Assembly (NCBI RefSeq): GCF_964340395.1
Contig: NC_135550.1
Span: 19,181,176 to 19,245,175 of the forward strand
DNA length: 64,000 nt
DNA from: Glandiceps talaboti
Taxonomy: Eukaryota; Hemichordata; Enteropneusta; Spengelidae
Reading direction: 5' to 3'
Shown here in pieces: positions 56,234-64,000 of this stretch. The translations under genes were made by a program, and so were the position numbers. The notes beneath the pieces are model-generated. The model was not told the origin of the DNA. It searched no databases and saw only the letters and a list, made by a program, of their open reading frames with translations. Position 1 is the first letter of the stretch. Each line of letters starts with the position of its first letter.

Positions 56234-56475
56234 AACTTGGCAGTCCATTTATAATCACCAATAGCCAGCTATGTGTCCTCTCAGACCACCAGAAGAAATG
56301 GTCCGAGGTGTCCTGGACCACTGCTAATTTGGTAGTGTGGACATGAGGTTTACATGTAATAGTCTCTGTGTCCTGGACTACTGCAAATGTTGATCCCTAA
56401 GAGATCACAAGACTGAAGGAACTGTATTTGATAGAAACATAAAGACACAAATCATATAGTTCCATAATTAATAAC

Positions 56476-56485
56476 TTTATTTATT
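56476..56485 (-). promoter_or_regulatory. Polyadenylation signals for RBBP9
   Basis: Two overlapping AATAAA hexamers on the minus strand, about 240 bp past the stop codon. Confidence 0.6.
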
Positions 56486-56682
56486 GAGAAACAAAAGAAA
56501 AAAAATATTTTTGTATGTCAGTAGTATAAGATTTGTGTTATTTTTGATATTGACTATTAAGTCAGGTGACAGTGAAAGTGTTACATCACTCTGTTACCAA
56601 TGGTATTTTGTACTGAATGGTCGAGAAAATGTTTGAATGATTTTTTTTATTTATTTATGCTCACTTGTAGAGACAGGTGAAG

Positions 56683-62886
<6,204 letters not shown>

Positions 62887-63169
62887 TGAGTAAAGTAAAT
62901 CATTCCAGATGTTTGAGTAAAATTCACTGTTGTAACTTTTCTTCAACTTTCTGAGATTCCTTCAGAGATGATAGTATAGCTGACACAGTAGCTGTATAAT
63001 ACTATAAGTTAAAACATGTGCATAGCATAAAATGGCCTTATTTACATGTGCTGATTCAAGTCGTTGACCCTAGATGGATACTACCATGTTGGTCTAAACT
63101 TCACTTCTTGGACTGCAAAATTACTGTTTATCTGTCATCTTGATTTACACATCATATTGTTCAGTTTTA

Positions 63170-64000
63170 TTTTAGCATCACTGACGAGGAAATCATGAAA
63201 GTGGTATTAAGATTGAAAAACGGCAAATCACCTGGTCCAGATGGCATACCGTCAGAATTTTTCAAATGTACTGTATCTACCTTGTTGCCCATTATGAATA
63301 ATCTATTCAACAATATTTTTGATACAGGTAATTTCCCTAAAGGATGGTCACGTGGTGTTATTATCCCATTGTACAAAAAAGGTTCCAAATCAGATCCCAA
63401 TAATTATAGGGGAATAACCTTATTAGACGTGTTTGGGAAAATATTCTGCAGTGTTTTAAATGATAGGTTATATAGATGGGCTGAAAACACTAATGCTATT
63501 TGTAACGCCCAAGCTGGATTCCGTAAAGGGTATTCAACAATGGACAATATCTTTTCTTTACATGCTATGATTCAGAACTACCTCAGAAGAAGGAGAGGGA
63601 AATTTTACTGCCTGTTTGTGGACTTTGCAAAAGCGTTTGATTCCGTTAATCACAAATGTCTGTTTTTTAAACTTCAGTCTATTGGCCTCTCTGGCAAAAT
63701 GTATAACGTAGTCAAATCCATGTATAGTGATGTCAAATCATGTGTGCGTTTAGATGGGGGAGTGTCAGATTATTTTAATTGCAACATTGGTGTAAGACAA
63801 GGAAGTGTTTTAAGCCCTGTGCTATTCTCCTTTTTCATTGATGAATTGTATCGCATGATTAAAACTGTTGGTGTTAGGGGTATACAATTAACACAGGAAA
63901 TGTATGATTTATTTATCTTACTTTATGCAGACGACATTATACTCTTCGCAGACTCTGTCATTGGTTTGCAAAGATTGATTCACGTACTTGCTGAATTTTG
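63170..64000 (+). mobile_element. LINE (non-LTR retrotransposon), 5'-truncated, reverse transcriptase domain running off the right edge
   Basis: One open frame from about 63175 to the edge encodes a reverse transcriptase: KNGKSPGPDGIPSEF, NYRGITLLD, AGFRKGYST, VDFAKAFDSVNH, GVRQGSVLSP and the catalytic LYADD. No endonuclease precedes it, so the copy is 5'-truncated at the start of the RT domain. The frame is open over some 275 codons, suggesting a fairly recent insertion. Same strand as SRP54, inside its intron 2. Clade not assigned. Confidence 0.9.

Overview
This is a gene-poor, intron-rich animal (metazoan) nuclear window. All four genes found have many exons with consensus GT-AG (once GC-AG) introns. 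Intergenic and intronic DNA is AT-rich and packed with long pure microsatellites, MITEs, SINE-like repeats, LINE pieces and a Penelope-like element. A non-vertebrate (probably marine invertebrate) genome fits best, but the sequence alone does not fix the phylum.

Layout: (1) 1-8594 is repeat-rich and no gene was found. (2) 8595-39485, plus strand: an 18-exon K+-dependent Na+/Ca2+ exchanger gene (SLC24A/NCKX family). The 18 exons join into one 633-codon frame with both alpha repeats and the K+-dependence aspartate; its 15-kb intron 2 holds a 5'-truncated Penelope-like element ending in a hammerhead ribozyme motif. (3) 39486-44742 is intergenic, with a 55-bp tandem array carrying octamer, TATA-like and CRE-like motifs. 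(4) 44743-54627, plus: an 11-exon gene homologous to ZNF451, the SUMO ligase with zinc fingers and a C-terminal PIN-like domain. Its frame is 1109 codons. The zinc-finger module is duplicated in tandem with identical exon lengths, and two SIM-like motifs lie at the N-terminus. (5) 56724-61369, minus: a 5-exon RBBP9 serine hydrolase gene (181 aa). (6) 61955 to the right edge, plus: the first two coding exons of SRP54; its intron 2 holds a sense LINE whose reverse transcriptase runs off the window.

ZNF451-like and RBBP9 are convergent. RBBP9 and SRP54 are head-to-head with 585 bp between their start codons, so they may share a promoter. No operon or joint pathway links the four genes. The most notable points are the duplicated ZNF451 module with its SIM pair, the hammerhead-bearing Penelope remnant, two non-autonomous elements with exact 8-bp target duplications, a dispersed family of tiny CAGACC/GGTCTG hairpins, and the octamer-bearing tandem array.
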